In this document: in pieces, positions 63,301 to 64,000 of the stretch | Numbering within the stretch: the first letter of the stretch is position 1 | Layout of the letters: every line of letters starts with the position of its first letter | Origin: Actinosynnema sp. ALI-1.44 | GTDB taxonomy: Bacteria > Actinomycetota > Actinomycetes > Mycobacteriales > Pseudonocardiaceae | Reading direction: 5' to 3' | Assembly (NCBI RefSeq): GCF_001984155.1 | Contig: NZ_MTQO01000046.1 | Span: 421,775-485,774, forward strand | Length of the DNA: 64,000 nucleotides | Notes under the pieces: model-generated | Told to the model about the DNA's origin: nothing | Seen by the model: the letters and a program-made list of their open reading frames with translations, nothing else | Database searches by the model: none | Position numbers and translations under genes: made by a program

Positions 63301-63935
63301 ACTGGCTGCCGGTCATCCTGCACTACGGCCACACAGTCAGCGGTGAGATGCGCACCCCGGGCAGGCGAGATGTTCCCGCGGAGACCAGCACCGGTCTGCA
63401 ACTCGCGGTGGTCGGCGCGGGCCGCAAGAACCAGAACGGCCGCTGGTTCACCACGTACACCCAAGGCATCATGGACACCGACGCGCTCTCAGCGTTGGTC
63501 TTCGGCGAGCTGTACATCCCGCTTCAGGTGACCAGAGGCGGCACACCGGTGGCGTTCACCCGCAGGTGGACATTCCCAGCCGGACTCGCGGACGCCGTGA
63601 CGAGCTACGCGGCCCGTTTCGACGTCCCGTTCTGGGCCCATTACGACGTTACCGGCACCAAACGCACCCGCGTCCTCAGTGACGGCACCACACTGGTCGA
63701 GACACTGACCTCCTCCAACGCCACCTCCTACACGTACAAGTCCAGCGGTGTCCGAGACATCTCGAACTACGTGGGCACGTTCTCCGTCGAATCCACCGAC
63801 AGCGAAGTCACCCTCACCTGGGACACCACCTTCACCTTCAACAGCCAACCCTCATCGGTGCACATGTTCTCGATCAACGCCACCAGCGCCGAGGCGATGA
63901 CCGATTCACTCGGCCGGCACTTCTCACCCCGCTGA
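60324..63935 (+). CDS. Multidomain protein: two hemopexin-like repeats, VioB/RebD-type ferritin-like domain, SRPBCC-like C-terminus
   Basis: About 1203 residues. The frame is open from 60171, but GC3 coding bias begins near 60300, so I prefer ATG 60324; no clear ribosome site supports any start. Residues 6-111: two repeats of 53 ('YHLFKGNRLVCIN', 'DYRLFKGNRLVRIN') resembling hemopexin blades. From 115 on: ferritin-like domain of the VioB/chromopyrrolate-synthase type, with Glu124 (QLEH), HEEMIH (176-181), 'EEGEGLAGF' and 'SHLYRFAITMIDLDHE' as likely iron ligands. A beta-rich middle follows, and from about 1090 an SRPBCC-like end ('RVLSDGTTLVETLTSS', 'SNYVGTFSVES'). VioB and RebD dimerise indolic imines, but no partner oxidase is in the window. 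Confidence 0.75.
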   Translation: MDRNMDATTWISTAEYHLFKGNRLVCINTAKNNTITYDGPITEHPTYKNLPTELTHGIDATTWITHTDYRLFKGNRLVRINTTNNRVDFDDLVSEYSTYKNLPPDWTEAPDPLVDLLHQAAQLEHCLLNSYLYAAASLKTLPEEFAVLPDGRENRRRAIQFERVRAWKQAILEVAHEEMIHLHYVQCLIRGLGATPYFGLPPRDPGSGNWVIGDWTAHLGSQPPAPTGTEVPVDRLTPANVRRFVLYESTDAMQDEDPFGSALTDLFSRLHDFELDFLLESLLVDVTDEGEHADLKEKLASLHTSLTPAEAKARAEPPLGAVDVGVSSAEVSFQSIADLYNEQIQPLYQQAFDQGRVADNLELVGEFSDQNYAAEGFLPTPPVHRDKNFDRQAKDDFGQPLYDVKHLNEIIAEIVEEGEGLAGFADGAEAFLAKVAELGGAKAYLTAVNNDAHSPDPTPDWLDQGQRLRMSHLYRFAITMIDLDHEIQLAATAGTEFDPARAPLPTGGHPEIAALADTLPAQFNAAYLALVTWLSRMYELRTWQSDRRNRMGIEMLASWPLMSLAIRPFLELAGFLPVDPRHLFNVTLDALPTDPPEVRELFELYTHSQDRSQDINDRMDVCALKTLSAVGAWAAAQQAATARVTGISPEALRAISLRLGSLANLGEFEKQFPYRAHGGYTDRPPDPAFLLANPDGDGRQYEEDGNQPELFTNTFVLRVRFAGRELIQLSTDPDPPTDEAGCSGTHMLHAADGDGHWLDRSVIWQPDLDHDTNVFGREPKQELPPLGVHVQQLDLFVTGDGPASSGYVPISEMSSSGAVQTQGVQQLAQITGLSHVDELRADSLRVSLLPQHGQKPYLNGDNHLIWQDGEPIDPFVLALCKDDGTVIWQREIHNDGKTLRQMSPLQRLQSLRGPCGFDSYRNVPDWALSSGERALLDDPRFPASYLEARAGVLTTALKESLKASTWDRSSVDAAISYAERLRLVASPRSTTFHWLPVILHYGHTVSGEMRTPGRRDVPAETSTGLQLAVVGAGRKNQNGRWFTTYTQGIMDTDALSALVFGELYIPLQVTRGGTPVAFTRRWTFPAGLADAVTSYAARFDVPFWAHYDVTGTKRTRVLSDGTTLVETLTSSNATSYTYKSSGVRDISNYVGTFSVESTDSEVTLTWDTTFTFNSQPSSVHMFSINATSAEAMTDSLGRHFSPR
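60339..60656 (+). repeat. Tandem 159-bp repeat encoding hemopexin-like blades
   Basis: Two units (60339-60497, 60498-60656) are in frame. A 24-bp block is identical in both (starting at 60375 and at 60534), and the opening GACGCCACCAC is also shared. Such nucleotide identity means a recent duplication or gene conversion. Confidence 0.8.
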
Positions 63936-63969
63936 TCAGCACTCACCAGCGGAACGGCGGTCCGGCCCC

Positions 63970-64000
<31 letters not shown>

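Overview
The window is high-GC actinomycete DNA, most like Pseudonocardiales (Amycolatopsis/Kibdelosporangium-type). Signs are strong GC3 bias, many GTG starts, 1-4 nt gene overlaps, F420-type oxidoreductase, DUF3618/DUF4383/DUF6480 stress proteins, CHAT remnants and a large modular type I PKS. The last ~31 bases are pure C, which suggests that the right edge is a contig end with an artefactual tail.

Layout. 0-7 kb: an N-terminal fragment of an AfsR/LuxR-type ATPase, a secreted cutinase/PETase-fold hydrolase, a two-gene 2-methylisoborneol-type operon (GPP C-methyltransferase plus terpene cyclase) and an LLM-oxidoreductase/HxlR/SRPBCC operon. 7-14 kb: small housekeeping genes (GlsB-like, lipoprotein, TatA), a nonsense-split GNAT, a CGNR regulator divergent from a P450, an APH-like kinase and an amidohydrolase. 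14.2-29.25 kb: a PKS operon read right to left. PKS1 is ACP-KS-AT-AT-KR(dead)-ACP-KS-AT-DH-KR-ACP, PKS2 is KS-AT-ACP, followed by a GST and a GNAT. There is no thioesterase, so chain release is unexplained. 29.8-36 kb: a belt of decayed genes (frameshifted DUF3253, deleted FeS photolyase, histidine kinase without its His, CHAT fragment) around an intact aminotransferase/2-hydroxyacid dehydrogenase pair. 36-39 kb: ArsR plus P1B-4 metal ATPase, then a hemerythrin.

41.2-53.2 kb: a 13-gene leftward operon. It encodes ADP-heptose synthesis (GmhA, separate HldE-type kinase and adenylyltransferase, GmhB), UDP-glucose to UDP-glucuronate to UDP-xylose (UGD, UXS), two GT9 heptosyltransferase-like enzymes, three other glycosyltransferases and an O-carbamoyltransferase. 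I infer a carbamoylated, heptose/xylose-containing glycan or glycoconjugate, in an organism without LPS.

38-59 kb also holds a series of promoter-like sites, GNNT-N15/16-GGGTA(C/T/G), matching the known SigB/SigF stress-sigma consensus. They lie before hemerythrin, a PfkB kinase, the whole heptose operon, ChaB, a flavin oxidase, the DUF3618 operon, a small conserved gene, DUF4383 and an M20 amidohydrolase. Two of them place the start codon about 10 nt from the -10 element, predicting leaderless mRNA.

The right end carries a ~1200-residue protein combining two hemopexin-like repeats, a VioB/RebD-type ferritin-like domain and an SRPBCC-like C-terminus. I know of no described function for this architecture.
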